From positions 42,089,826-42,153,825 of the forward strand of contig NC_059362.1 of the NCBI RefSeq assembly GCF_019703515.2: a stretch of 64,000 nucleotides of DNA, in the 5' to 3' direction. The notes below the pieces were generated by a model. The model had not been told where the DNA came from. It made no database searches and saw nothing but the letters and a program-made list of their open reading frames with translations. Positions within the stretch are counted from its first letter, which is position 1. Each line of letters opens with the position of its first letter. The DNA is from Myxocyprinus asiaticus (lineage: Eukaryota > Chordata > Actinopteri > Cypriniformes > Catostomidae). The position numbers were made by a program, and so were the translations under genes. This document shows positions 22,906 through 35,045 of this stretch, in pieces.

Positions 22906-23593
22906 TGGTGTGTTCACACTTATAGCTTGGTTCTTTTGGTCCTCTTGGTCCGGACCAAAAAAGAAAATGATACATTTAGTCCTGGTTTGCTTAGCGTTCA
23001 CACTGGCATTTTTAACACCGAACCTAAAGATATGAAACAGAAGGCATCAGGAAAAATTCACAACCTGATTTGACAGCTTTTATGACGTATATTTTGAACA
23101 TCCAAAACAATGCTGGCTGCTGGGCTAAATGCGCTCATTGGATTTATATATGTATATATGGTGGTATTTTACCAGCTGAGAACTGTGAAAAGGAGTCAAA
23201 ACAGCGCCAGGAATTCCTCCGTTGCACACACAAACGAAGATATACTGCAAGGACGGCTGACGGCAGTTCCGACGCCTGTACCGAACTATAACGGGCAACA
23301 TAGCTCCTATGATGAGAAGAACCAGGTATGCTTGAGGTCAGTATTAGGCAAATTACTTCCTGTTTTTGGTCGGTTTAGATGTCTTTGGTCCATGTTGCGT
23401 TCATATATCAATCGAACCGCACCAGAGTTCGTTTGGAAGCAGACGGAGACCTCGGAGGTCTCGGTCCGCTTGTTTGGTGCGCACCAAGGTTCGGATGGCA
23501 GCGTTCACACTTGTTCAAATGAGCCGCACTAACAGAGCAATCGCACCAGAGATCGTTTTAATCGAACCAAACCTGCCAAGCGTGAACACACCC
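22906..23593. mobile_element. DNA transposon (GGTGTGTTCAC ends) inserted in the array
   Basis: The left end TGGTGTGTTCACACTTATAG and right end CTGCCAAGCGTGAACACACC are inverted. Subterminal GGTTC/GGACC and GAACC strings are repeated. Comparison with uninterrupted units (AAACAAAAACTACATTAAAA) places the insertion between 22905 and 23594, with TA or TTA/TAA next to the ends. The superfamily is unresolved. Frames inside (23070-23596) have no transposase motif. Confidence 0.75.
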
Positions 23594-24156
23594 TAAATTA
23601 AAATATTTTCATAAACTAAAACAAACACTGAAAAACTAGCATACTTGGAAAAACTTAAACTAAGCTAAAATACTTTCACTAATTCAAAAACCAACTAAAA
23701 CAAAATAAAAATGACCACGAATCAGTTTTAGCTTTAGTTTTTGATACACAGTATACTATTAAAATGTTAAAACTTTACAACCCGCCTTAATTCAATATTA
23801 AAATGGTACTAGATTACAACAGTCTTGAAAAATTTAACGCCGTTAATACATATTTTTATGAAATCTGTTTATGCATTACCGATAAACTAGGCCACGCCCA
23901 CATTAATATGTTATCAGTTGAAAACTACTAGATTTTTTTATGTTTATGACCACACTGGTACACAGCTTTGTTATTATCATTAACGCAAACTAAAACAAAA
24001 ACTACATTAAAATATTTTACTAAACTAAACTGAAAAACACTGAAAAACTAGCATATTTGGAAAAACTGAAAGTAAACTAAAATACGTTTTCACTACTTAA
24101 ACTTACTAAAACAAAATAAAAATGACCACGAATCAGTTTTAGTTTTTGATACACAG

Positions 24157-25380
24157 AGTGCCCTATTTTAAGCGTGCAAGCGCTAAGCGCAGCGCAATGC
24201 ATTAATTCATAAGCGCAAAGTCAATGTGCATGGCCAAGAGGTATTGGTATTTTCGTGCAAGCGTCCGCTAAGTGTAGGTGCAAGTAGGTTTGGTGAAATC
24301 AGCCGTGCAAGGCGCTAATCGGGTCAATGGAGGTTCTTCTCCGACACCGTCTCCATCCTATTATACAGTTCATTCCCTGTCAAGCACCAGCGATATAAAC
24401 AAAGACAGTACATTCATAAGAAGGTAGTGTAAATGGACTGTATGCAATGAATTGGAAGAATAAAAATATGGATTTACATTATTTTGTGTGTCCTTGTTGA
24501 ATGGGATAAGTTCCTTTTATACGCATAGAAAATTTGGTTTAGGAAATGGATGTAGGCTCCATTAAATTACAGAGAATGTAAGTATTATTAATCATTTTCA
24601 TCTACTAACACACAAATCAAGTATTGACAGTGATTGTATCGGAACGCAATTTACTTCTACCGGTCGACATTGATTTTGAAAAATTAACTTAATTTAATGA
24701 AACATGAAAAAATTAAACCAAAAATCTTTCTAAATTCAAATGACACTTTGAATAAATATATTTCAATTGACAAATATAATCAAAACAACGAAGTGGTAAA
24801 AAAAATCATACCAAATCCAAACATTTTACTCTCTCCTTCTTCCACCAGCCCCTTTTGCAGTGACTTAAACATAACAATAAAAGTAATAATTGAAAAAATA
24901 AACCATAACCTCTAGAAAATGTAACACAAATCTCATACTTTTTTGATTCAACAAACGGCTTCAACAGCAATCGTCAAGGACATAATTTGATATTCTGTAC
25001 CTTCAGAATTTGGACATGAACTTTATTACCACCTGCAGGTGAAATCTCCAAACTGCAAATGCAGGAGCTGAATTTGGACTTAGCATTGAGTTATGACGTG
25101 GTAATGCAACGTCTTAGCGCAACAACCAAATTCTTAGGAATAATTTAGCAGCATTTACTCTAGTAAAATAGCAAATGGCGCTTTCCGCCACTTCATTTAC
25201 ATACAATACACCCACAGTTTGAGCGCTTACACCCACAGTTGCGCAAACACTGCCACCCATGCCATTTGCGCTGGCACGAAAAATGCGCTTAGAATTAGCT
25301 CTCTCACGAAAATTGGATAAGACGTTGCGCACGTTCATAGCGCGTTGCACTGCGCTTTGCGCACTCACAAAAATAGAGCC
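24157..25380. mobile_element. DNA transposon (GCCCTATTTT ends, GCGC-rich), CAG target duplication
   Basis: The left end AGTGCCCTATTTTAAGCGTG is inverted at the right end (CACAAAAATAGAGCC). Both ends are rich in GCGC and GCGCAA. The intact neighbouring unit reads GATACACAGTATACT, and the disrupted one reads GATACACAG | element | CAGTATATT, giving a 3-bp duplication CAG. The inner part 24715-24805 matches 10365-10455. The PIF/Harbinger and CACTA superfamilies both use 3-bp targets; I cannot choose. Confidence 0.75.
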
Positions 25381-26065
25381 CAGTATATTATAAAATGTTA
25401 AACCTTTACAACCCATCTTAATTATATATGAAAATGGAACTAGATTACAACAATCTTGAAAATGTAATGCCATTAATACATATTTAAATTATATCTGTTA
25501 ATGCATTAACCGATAAACTATGGCCATGACCACGCTACTGTGTTATCAGTTGAAAACGGATTGATTTTTCTGTTTTTCGCATCCTATCCACATTGGAACG
25601 TCGCTTTGTTGTTATCATTAACGAAAACTAAAACAAAAACTAAATGAAAATATTTGTCCAGACATAAAAGCTAACAGGCATGGAGAAACTTAAATTACAT
25701 TACTTTAAAACTAACTAAAATAAAATGACCACAAATCAATTATAGATTTTTTTATAAAAATGTAAACCTTTACAAACCACCTTCATCAAACAAGAAAATG
25801 CCACTGGATAGCAATGGTCTTGAGAAATGTAATGGCGTTTAACATATTTAAATGATATCTGTTAACATATAACGTCCACACAAATACATTTTCAGTTGAA
25901 AATACATAGATTTTTACTGAAAATGTAAAACTTATAATGAAGACCCAAAATTAAACTCAAACTTGAAAATGCTAGAACAAATTACAAATTTTATTGATTA
26001 TTTTTTTATATTATTTAATTAAAAATCAAATATCGAAATGATATAACCACCATGGCAGGTCCTAC

Positions 26066-26349
26066 CTTCACTGCAGGTGCCGTTACGGATGCGGAGGCCC
26101 CGGATCGTTTGACGGCGAGGTCGTTACTGGCTGTCGTCACGGCGATGGTGATGGGGGTGGGCAGGAGGGATGGAATCACTGGGAGTGGGAGAAGTCCCGG
26201 CCGATTGTTGCCATTGGAGACAGGCGGAGCCACCGGTGAACAGGTGCTGTTGCACACACCATTGTGAAGGCCCGTGGGTCGGTCACGACGATCCCAGGGG
26301 CCTCGATAGTCCCTCTCAAAGCGGTGATGGTGTCGTGACATCACTTCCT
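26066..26349 (-). CDS. Candidate coding exon, unknown protein (GC-rich)
   Basis: A minus-strand frame of ~95 codons lies in the most CpG- and GC-rich block of the window. It ends at a good donor, AAG|GTAGGA (boundary 26066/26065), and begins after TCTAAG|AGGAAG or AAGAG|GAAGTG (26349 or 26347). An in-frame TAA lies just upstream, so an exon start there is needed. The product is hydrophilic then Pro/Ser/Thr-rich: basic HHHRFERDYRG, then RRDRPTGLHNG, PLPVIPSLLPTPITIAVT and ASASVTAPAVK. This composition suits a disordered part of a nuclear protein, but I do not recognise the family. Weak points are a poor polypyrimidine tract and the absence of neighbouring exons. Confidence 0.42.
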
Positions 26350-27035
26350 CTTAGAGGATATGTGGCACTGTCTAAACCAGAGTACAGAGAAAAAGAGAGA
26401 TGTAACATTGATTATACCCTGTGAAAACACATAAAAAGAATGCACAAATCAAAACAAACTGGTTGGCAGGATTGACATGCAACACAACAACTCTGCCAGA
26501 CAGTTGTTAAAAAAAACATGCATTTTAGACGGGCAGTGCTTCAGCTGCGTGTAAAATAATATGCGTGCAAGGCCTTTAATACAGATAAAACACACTCGCA
26601 TATGATGGGAACAGAGTGAGCATATGTTTTCTTTTAATTCTAAAAGACAGGTGCTCTGTGTGCGTTTTCATGCCTGTCTCGTAACAATTTGATTGTAGCG
26701 CACCCAAAAAATCTGCCTGTCTACTTTTTTTCAAATCTAGATTCTGCCAGAATTTAAAGAGAAAAAAGTAAGTGTTTATTTACAAGGACTACCGGGAAAA
26801 AATGCCCCTTTGGCAGTTTACAGGAAAACTTACACTGTTCCATATGGTTAAAGAGATCCATCCAACTATTCCAAGTTTTCTTAACGATATAATTTGTACG
26901 AAAGAAAAAAGAGAAAGAAGAGAAAGGTAAGTGGATTCTAGCCATCTTAAAAGATCACTTACAGATTTGTTCACTCCACAGCTTTTCTTTGCAACGCGGC
27001 CAAGCAAAACTAAGCCAGGGGGAGGGACCTCCTTA
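26350..27035. other. No gene recognised
   Basis: AT-rich flank of the candidate exon. Frames on the minus strand (26754-27007) look non-coding. Confidence 0.35.
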
Positions 27036-27560
27036 TTTTAGAAAGAGTCTAATTGGACCAGAATTGTTTAGTGCAACATTAGTCATCAATATATTTGGGG
27101 CCAAGCCAAAATTATCAATTGCAACTCCTCCTAGAGCTTTCAAGCTACATCCACCAAACTTGGCACAGACCTTCAGACCGCTCTGACTAACAGATGCGAG
27201 CGGCGTAACATGACAAAAGCAAATAGATCTCATTATAATCAATGATGCCATCTGCACTGGATGCATAAGTCACGTTGCGTCACACTGACAGAAAACGGCC
27301 ATTTTGCACTGCACGCGCTGGTGCTTCTTCTGCCAACAAGACAAATAAACGGTTTAGAACGTTCATTTCAACGCGTCCAGTGTAGACAGTCTCAAGTCGT
27401 TGTGGCGCAACGCGATGCGACATCGCTCACGTCTGGTGTAGGCAGGGTGTTAGGGTGCTACATCTTTTCTAACTGATCGGACTAAAAATGTTGCACAGTG
27501 GACGATCAAATCTCAGAAAATCCCATAGACTTACATTTACGGTATGTTCAAACAGCCAAC
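27036..27560. repeat. Composite dispersed repeat region
   Basis: TTTGGGGCCAAGCCAAAATT to CTTCAGACCGCTCTGACTA and, further on, AACTGATCGGACTAAAAATG to CCCATAGACTTACA look like two halves of one dispersed fish repeat. The CG-rich stretch between (27210-27450) contains CCAGTGTAGACAG/CTGCACTGGATG strings and may be a nested piece. The family is unconfirmed. Confidence 0.4.
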
Positions 27561-27608
27561 TGTCAAAAAATTCAAATGTAGTCTAAACAATAGCACACAA
27601 GGCCACAC

Positions 27609-28264
<656 letters not shown>

Positions 28265-28740
28265 TACTTAAAATCATTAGGAAATGCACAGGCTTATTAA
28301 AAGGTCATTTCTGGCACCAAACAGAATTTCAAAATATGACTTGTTTCAAAGCAAGTTCTCAACACTCCTGCCACCTTGTCTTCCATTGTTCATAAAACAG
28401 TTTGCCCCAATTCAGACAGTGCTTGCAGTCAGCGTTCCAATTCATCCCAAAGGTGTTAAATGGGGTTCAGGTCTGGGGTTTGTGCACCAGACTCAGTAAA
28501 CCATTTCTTTATGGACCTCGCATTGTGTAAAGGGGCATTGTCATGCTGGAACAGAAAATGTATGCCTCATTCTACTAAATGTTTGTCTATGGAGACTGCA
28601 TTGTTTTATATTTGATTTTGTGCTCCTGTTAGTAATTGGAGTAGCTGAAATAACCAAGCCAGCTAATTACACAAGGTGTCCACTTTTGGTTGTACTTTTG
28701 GTCATGTTAGCTTTTTGATATTTAATTATTAATGAATAGT
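28265..28740 (-). pseudogene. Tc1-like transposase, C-terminal relic
   Basis: Read on the minus strand, the end of a Tc1-type DDE transposase is visible: FQHDNAPLHNARSIKKW holds the second catalytic Asp (28540-28542). PDLNPI-stop-HLWDELER follows, where the Glu of the DDE triad (normally IEHLWDE) has become TAA (28456-28458). Further frame drift lies downstream. In active elements this enzyme cuts and pastes the transposon at TA sites in the nucleus. The N-terminal two thirds and the terminal repeats are missing, and this copy is dead. Confidence 0.8.
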
Positions 28741-28784
28741 GCAAGATATGATAAGGATGGTTCGTGAGCTATATTGTGGAATTC

Positions 28785-29165
28785 AGAAGTCCATGCTGAA
28801 AATCTGGGATTCAAAAAATAAAATGTAAAACTGGAAATAAACAATGTTTTTGGAATTAAAAAAGTAAGACACAAAATGAATAAGAACTATTCTAGATTCT
28901 ACACTATTTCTAATTAACTAATCAAATAAGCAAATATGTGACACTAACTAACTCCTTTGTACAAAATGTTTTATTTTCTTGCTTCCATTGAAGCACACTA
29001 TTCTCATGCTGGATAACATGGATCATCAGGTTTGGCACAAACTTGTGGAGTCCATGCCAACTGCAGAGCATGCTGTTATTAAAGCAAAAGGGGACAAAGC
29101 AAATACTAATAAATTCAATATTTTTAATTTAACATTTCACTAAAACGATTATGCTGACAATATAA
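28785..29165 (+). pseudogene. Tc1-like transposase C-terminus, relic of a second family
   Basis: The frame NMDHQVWHKLVESMPTAEH then VIKAKGD (about 29007-29090) is the usual C-terminal end of a Tc1 transposase. The flanks (TGAAAATCTGGGATTCAAAA; ACTCCTTTGTACAAAA) recur inverted at 51190-51305, so both are copies of one element. The catalytic domain is absent. Confidence 0.75.
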
Positions 29166-29298
29166 TTTTTTATGAAAAAACTGCATTAAATTAGAAAAAC
29201 TAGCATTTTCACAAATGGACTTTTAAAGCAGGTTATTGACAAATAAGGTTGTCTGAGGTGATCAAAATGTTAAATCTTGAAAAGAAATATATTTTAAC

Positions 29299-30188
29299 CT
29301 CCAGAAACCCTGAACCCACCTGTGTGGACATTACGTTTTGGCTTCGCTATAAGCAACACATAATTTAATTTAAACTGACTGATCTCAGTTCAGGAGACTC
29401 TATGCTGTCAGTAAAGGGTTAAACTTTTGACGTACAGAGTCATGTGACAAAACAACATGGCGCTGACCACAGCAAAGTTTGTCTTTGGGAGAAATGCCAA
29501 CAAAACTACATCTAGTAAGAAACCTAATTAAGTTTTTATACTGAAACCTGTTTGAGTCAAAAGATTAGAGCCTCTAGTTTCATACGATATGCCATTTTTA
29601 AAATTTGAGCGATTTATTGTGAAACTCCATGCTGTTAAACACCATGACCACATTTGTGGACTATATGCTCAGTTTCAGTTAAAATATCCTATATTCACTA
29701 TGCATTAATCACATTGAGAATTAATCAATGCATGCAAAAACTGGAAAATGTTGCTTTCTGAGGCTTTATATGGAGTTAGGGTGAAAATAAGGTGCATTTT
29801 GAACTGTTCTGAGACCAGTGCAGACAGACAGCACACTTGGAGGACAAGTCATTCACTAAATAGGGAGCAAGGGAGCATCCTATAGCTCTCTATGCAGGGT
29901 GCAAGTGCATTCAATCCAAACTTCCTATTTAAAGTTCAGTTTCAGGCTGCAGATGATGTTTGGACCACTCAACATGTTTGGCAGACATGGGGTAATCAGT
30001 ACATAGATTCAGAATTTATCATGTATAATTTAATTTTAACATGGTTGACAGTGATTGGATGATGCTGGCCATTTGTTTGAATCATAATTATTTATGCCTA
30101 TAACATCTCAAAAACATGAATAACCAACACTCATGGAAACATAAACAATTTGATTTAAAAAATGTTTACTTTTTATATCAAATTGACT

Positions 30189-30219
<31 letters not shown>

Positions 30220-30299
30220 GCATGTATATTAGGTGCTGCTAGTTACAAATCATAAAGGGGAATGGAAAAAGCACAGCTGTCATGCAGGGTCTCAGGAGG
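29299..30299. mobile_element. piggyBac-type non-autonomous element, TTAA target
   Basis: TTAA at 29295-29298 and 30300-30303 flank CCTCCAGAAACCCTG and CAGGGTCTCAGGAGG, which are inverted 13/15 matches. TTAA targets and CCC-type ends fit piggyBac elements. The ~1-kb body has no open frame of interest and includes ATTACGTTTTGGCTTCGCTA and CCACATTTGTGGACT strings that I associate with a cyprinid repeat. Confidence 0.85.
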
Positions 30300-30529
30300 T
30301 TAAAACACGTGTCAGTTTTGTAAAAAATGTATGTATGTGTCAAATTTGGTTTCATACATTTTTGAAAAACATTTACGGAATTTTCTAAAAAAATAAATAC
30401 AAAATAAATACACAAAAAATGCAACAACTTTAAAAATGTCATGTGGTTAAAAGGTATTAAAATATTTTCCTTGCACCTTGAACACAAAAATGAACACCAT
30501 CATTAATTTCAAAAAAGTTTATGAGTGAA

Positions 30530-30960
30530 GAATATCACTCTTTGGGTTACTCCATATGACCTGAAAAAAATATGCCTTTTCAAAAAAAAAAAAAAAAAAA
30601 AACACATTTAAAAATGTCAAATCTAAAACTTCACACACAGTTATGAGGGTCTAAACAGGTTCTCTTATTTAAAAAAAAATTTTTTTTTGGCAACCTACAT
30701 GTTGGTTACACCACCTAACTTTACATTGGTGGACACATTTTTCAAATAGTGGTGTATATATAACTGTGCCAATATTTTAAAACAAAATGCTTTTTCATTT
30801 TTAAAAAAATTTTTTTTTTTAAGAAATAACACAAAGGCTACTCTGTACTACTCATGCCAACATTTCTTTTTTCAGGAATTTCAGCTTTTAATTAGACTTT
30901 TATTTATTTATCCAGATGGTTACACCACATGACATTTTTTGCTTTAAGCCCCAGAAAAAA
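30530..30960. repeat. Loose repeats of GGTTACACCACATGAC with A/T runs
   Basis: Related strings occur at 30544 (GGTTACTCCATATGACCTG), 30702 (GGTTACACCACCTAACTTT) and 30918 (GGTTACACCACATGACATT), each near a poly-A or poly-T run. This may be a degenerate tandem array or three fragments of one repeat. Confidence 0.45.
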
Positions 30961-31089
30961 ATGACCCTGAACTCTTAAATTGTTTATTATAGAAGAGGTG
31001 TATTCAAGTAATTGTTTTATTTAAATTGCATTGTTTATGTATTTTTGAATAACTGAACAGATAAAAAAAATGAGCATCACATCACTGAC

Positions 31090-31712
31090 CCTCCCCATTG
31101 CATTTCTTCACTATATAGCCTATTATATATACACACTATACTTTTAAAACAAATTATCTGTCATCTCTAATTAATGACTACACCCCTCTATATTCCTTCA
31201 TGTTAGCTGTTGGCTGTATGTTCCCCATCATTCCACAGATAAAAGCCACATATCAGTACTTCAGATTTAGCATTAAGATTGGATAAAACATACTCATCCA
31301 GTGAGCAGACCACTATCAGCAAACAATAACTGTATTTTTAACAGTAAATGAGATCCTGAATCCATCCATTTTAATTACAGTAATCACACACACAAAGTAC
31401 AGTACACCACTGAAAAATTAGCATTGCACGTTAACAGCACCACATTAATTATTCACTGGATATATCAGATCAGCACAGTTATAAACACACCGCTATGCTA
31501 TACATTCACACTAGCCACATGCAGTTCTTATCTGTGCATTGCCAGGGCAAATTGTCACCATGCAATGCATTGAACAGACACACTAATATTAGCTTTTGCT
31601 TTTAATTCTACACAGGAGTTTCATAAACACACGCTGATCAAGGCGAAGTAAATCCAGTAAATAGCCGGATTCTATAATCACACACTGTTTCCATTAACGG
31701 GAAATGAGAGTA

Positions 31713-31714
<2 letters not shown>
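31090..31714. other. Unique, balanced-composition block; no gene
   Basis: No repeat or frame was recognised. It is less AT-rich and free of simple repeats, so it may be a conserved non-coding element, but nothing in the sequence proves that. Confidence 0.3.

Positions 31715-31715
<1 letters not shown>

Positions 31716-31798
<83 letters not shown>
31716..31798. repeat. Compound microsatellite (TG)n(GA)n
   Basis: TG run to about 31760, then GA run to 31798. Confidence 0.97.
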
Positions 31799-31801
<3 letters not shown>

Positions 31802-32499
31802 TAAAGAAGAGCAGCAAATATAGAATTGACTGATATTTCAATTGTGATAGCATAATGATGGGGTGACAGAAGGAGAACAAGATGGGTGAGTGCTTTTAAA
31901 AAAAAAATTCAGACAGAGGTGAGTGCAAGTTACTATCAGAACAGCTTTATTATAAGAACTGAAGTTCAGCAACACATGTGAACGTTGTTAGGAAAGGCAA
32001 GGAAAAGAGAGAGAGAGGGTTGAGATACTACTGAAAGAAAAAAATATATATATATATAAAAACCCATTTTAACACGTAATAAAAGAGTAGTAAGGCTCCG
32101 AAGAGGTTGCTGTTAAGTAGATATAATTTAATCATAATTTTGTGTTAATGTTCAAGTTGATTTTGACTGACGGTGTCCCTAGAGAAAAAAAAAAAAAAAC
32201 GTGTTTTTTTTAATATAATACTGGATTACCGAAATACCGGACATTTATGACAAGAGATTGCTGATGATCTACTGATGATGATTTACTGCTCTTATTCATT
32301 ATATGACAATGTTTACTTAAACGGAGAATATACTGTAGTGGAGCTGTTCAGCCGTGATGTCAATGTGTAGGCAAAACGGCTTATTCGTCATAAGTTAGGG
32401 ATATACTGAACAGTATTGTATATAGAACAGTGATTTTCAGATTTCGAGAAAAATATGATCTACGCTAAAAATTACTTTGAGACTCATGTTTTGCTCTAG
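31799..32499. other. No gene recognised
   Basis: AT-rich with short TA and A runs (32040-32060, 32184-32197). Confidence 0.35.
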
Positions 32500-32750
32500 A
32501 ACATAAATTACACAGTCATACCTCACTCGAGGTTGTTAAAGCTGCTATGTCTTTTAAAAATGCATGTTGCTAACCTGCCGCTAAATAAGGACTACAATAG
32601 TCGTCCATTTTGTAAAAGAGCATAGCCCACATGCATATGATCGCTGCAGTCCTTTTTTTTAGCACTGTGATAGCAACATCCATTTTTTTTAAAAAAACAC
32701 AAAAGCTATAAAATTAAGGTTTGAGGTATGACTGTGTGTAATTTATGATC
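32500..32750. repeat. 250-bp foldback element
   Basis: AACATAAATTACACAGTCAT..ACCTCAC on the left pairs with GAGGTATGACTGTGTGTAAT..TTATG on the right. The pairing continues inward through AAGCTGCTATG/CATAGCTTTT-like and GCATGTTGCTAAC/GATAGCAACATCC strings. It has no coding capacity. Confidence 0.75.
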
Positions 32751-34561
32751 TATAACAATACGTGAAAGTTTTTTCCAAGTCATTTCAACCACAGGCCTTA
32801 TTTTACCCGTATATCTAAAACTGGCATTATAAAAACACATAGGAAATTCCTGAAGGAATTTGTTGCTCGAAAATGCTAATTTTCTTCCCGGTTTTACAAC
32901 CTGAACAGCTCTATACATTGAAGACGTTTGTAAGAGTGTAAGAGAGGTTTTGTTTCCCTTTTGTGTTTGTGTGAGCTGGTAGCACAGACATTTCAAAATA
33001 AGAGTCCCGGTGATTTTCTGGCTTGGTCACAGTCCTGAGTTATGCACAAAAAAACAGTACATTAGAGTCATCAAAATTTTACTTTGCTGCTAAATGTGAA
33101 AAATGTTATGCATTTAAATACAACTTATGCTATTAAAATTTGTGAAAATACTGACTGCACCCGTGCTAGTTTTTCATGATCTGTGCAGATGCTCGCCGAG
33201 TTATTGGAGTTGTCCCGTAATTATATCAAATGTCATTTTTTCTGCCTGTTACTTCTGTCAGTGGAGGTCAAATAATTTCAATTTATATTTCTTAGTAAGA
33301 AAACAATTTCACTATACTAAACATGGATTAGCATTTCATAGTCAACAAATTACCATTATTTATATAGAAATATAAGATAACTTTACTACACTTATATTAA
33401 CTACAATGCTTAACAGTTTATTATGTATTAGTTTTTTAAATTTGACCTATTTTACTAGTAATAAAAAGAACATTTAATCAAGCCTATAACTTTAAATAGA
33501 TATTTAACATCAGGTTACCATATGAGTGTGTGCATGCTTTTTTTGTGGTTGGGAGAGACTGATAAATTCACAGTATGCCCACCTCTTCAGTCACCACTAC
33601 ACCACTGTGTCAGTAAGGAAATACTTTTACAAAACTATCCGCCGATTAATCGGTTATCAGCATTTTCCACCAGCTTAGTTGTCAGGAGAATGAGACAAGC
33701 TGAGAGACAGACAGTAAGAGAGTGAGACAGGAAGACATACTGGACCGCAACATTTGACACTCTAGCATTGACTATGCTTTTCCTGTCATCCATCTCTTTT
33801 TTTCTCTCTCTATTTCAGATGCTAGGGGATTTTGAAAGAGAATGCACACATCACTGGAGTTTCTTTAGGAGAAAACCTTGAAACCATTTTCTTGAAAGAA
33901 CAATAACTTAACATGATACAGATTTACACAACTGGAAACATGGCAGACAAGCTTGATTAATCCTGAGCACTGAGTTTCTCACAAGCAAAAATCGCAACAA
34001 TAGGTACACATTCAAAAACCCAGAGTACTAAACTCTGCAGAAGAGATTTCGAGATTCACACACAATCGTTGCTACACTACTGCCATTAGTCGCAGATTCT
34101 CTCAGTACAAAAATAGCCATGGGCAGATGATAAAGAAAGACTACCTTTAATTCCCTGTCTCAAGCTGAGGTGAGCTGTACTCTTTGGAGAGAGAGAAAGT
34201 TAAAGAAAAAGACAGATCCACCGTTAAAACAAAGGTGTTTGCATTCCTGATCATTCTCACTGTATCTATGACAGCCCTGTGATTCACACCCTGTGTCTAT
34301 TTTTAGAAGAACTTCTAAAGGCCACAGAGCAAAAGTGACTTAATTGAAGTGTGAGAGGAAAAATAAACTAAGTACAATACAAAGTGAACGAGACAGGGAG
34401 GGAAAGAAGTCCGCAGCAGACAAACACAACAATACAAAGTCCAACCCAGACATCACCTGTCTTCCTTTATGCATTCAAACTACTGTCAATCAAAAGTTGT
34501 CAGAAGTTGTCAGGTGGCACTCAAACAGAGACATAAGGCTAGGAGACGGTGCTCTCATATA
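32751..34561. other. No gene recognised; small repeat fragment at 33.64 kb
   Basis: 33640-33680 (CCGCCGATTAATCGGTTATC) is the inverted partner of 7595-7640. A pyrimidine-rich tract (33786-33820) ends in TTTCAG and could pass for a splice acceptor, but only a short frame follows. Confidence 0.35.
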
Positions 34562-35045
34562 CACTCACTGAACACCTTATTAGGAACTCTATGGTCCTAA
34601 TAAAGTGCCCGACGTGGTCTTCTGCTGTTGTAGCCCATCCGTCTTAAGGTTCGATGTGTTGTGCATTCTGAGATGCTATTCTGCTCACTACAATTGTACA
34701 GAGGGGTTATCTGAGTTACCGTAGCCTTTCTGTCAGCTCGAACCAGTCTGGCCATTCACCGTTGACCTCATCTCAACAACAAGGCATTTCCGTCCACAGA
34801 ACTGCCGCTCACTGGATGTTTTTTCTTTTGGCACCATTCTTAGTAAGCTGTAGAGACTGTTGTGCTTGAAAATCCCAGGAGATCAGCAGTTACAGAAATA
34901 TTCAAACCAGCCCGTCTGGCACCAACAATCATGCCATGGTTGAAATCACTGAGATCAAATTTTTTGCCTATTCTGATGCTTCATGTGAACTTTAACTGAA
35001 GCTCCTGACCCATATCTGCATTTTATGCATTGCACTGCTGCCACA
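34562..35045 (-). mobile_element. Deleted Tc1-like element with transposase N-terminus
   Basis: The left end CACTCACTGAACACCTTATT follows TA. On the minus strand the frame carries GMIVGARRAGLNISVTADL, then RADRKATVTQI-type strings: the paired helix-turn-helix region of a Tc1 transposase. At 34595-34615 the sequence jumps directly from this region to the terminal repeat, so the catalytic half is deleted. The right terminal repeat is eroded after about 35045. Several frameshifts are present. Confidence 0.8.

Larger units (their letters stand above)
22720..25930. repeat. Tandem array of ~350-410 bp units, split by two transposons
   Basis: Three clear units and part of a fourth share AACCGATAAACTA..GGCCA(C/T)G..CCAC (22781, 23876, 25509, weaker at 25865), AACTAAAACAAAA, GAAAAACTAGCATA, ATGACCACGAATCAGTTTTA, and TTAAAACTTTACAACC-like strings (23766, 25396, 25762). 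With the two insertions (22906-23593 and 24157-25380) removed, unit spacing is about 400, 407 and 352 bp. The array encodes nothing. Confidence 0.8.
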
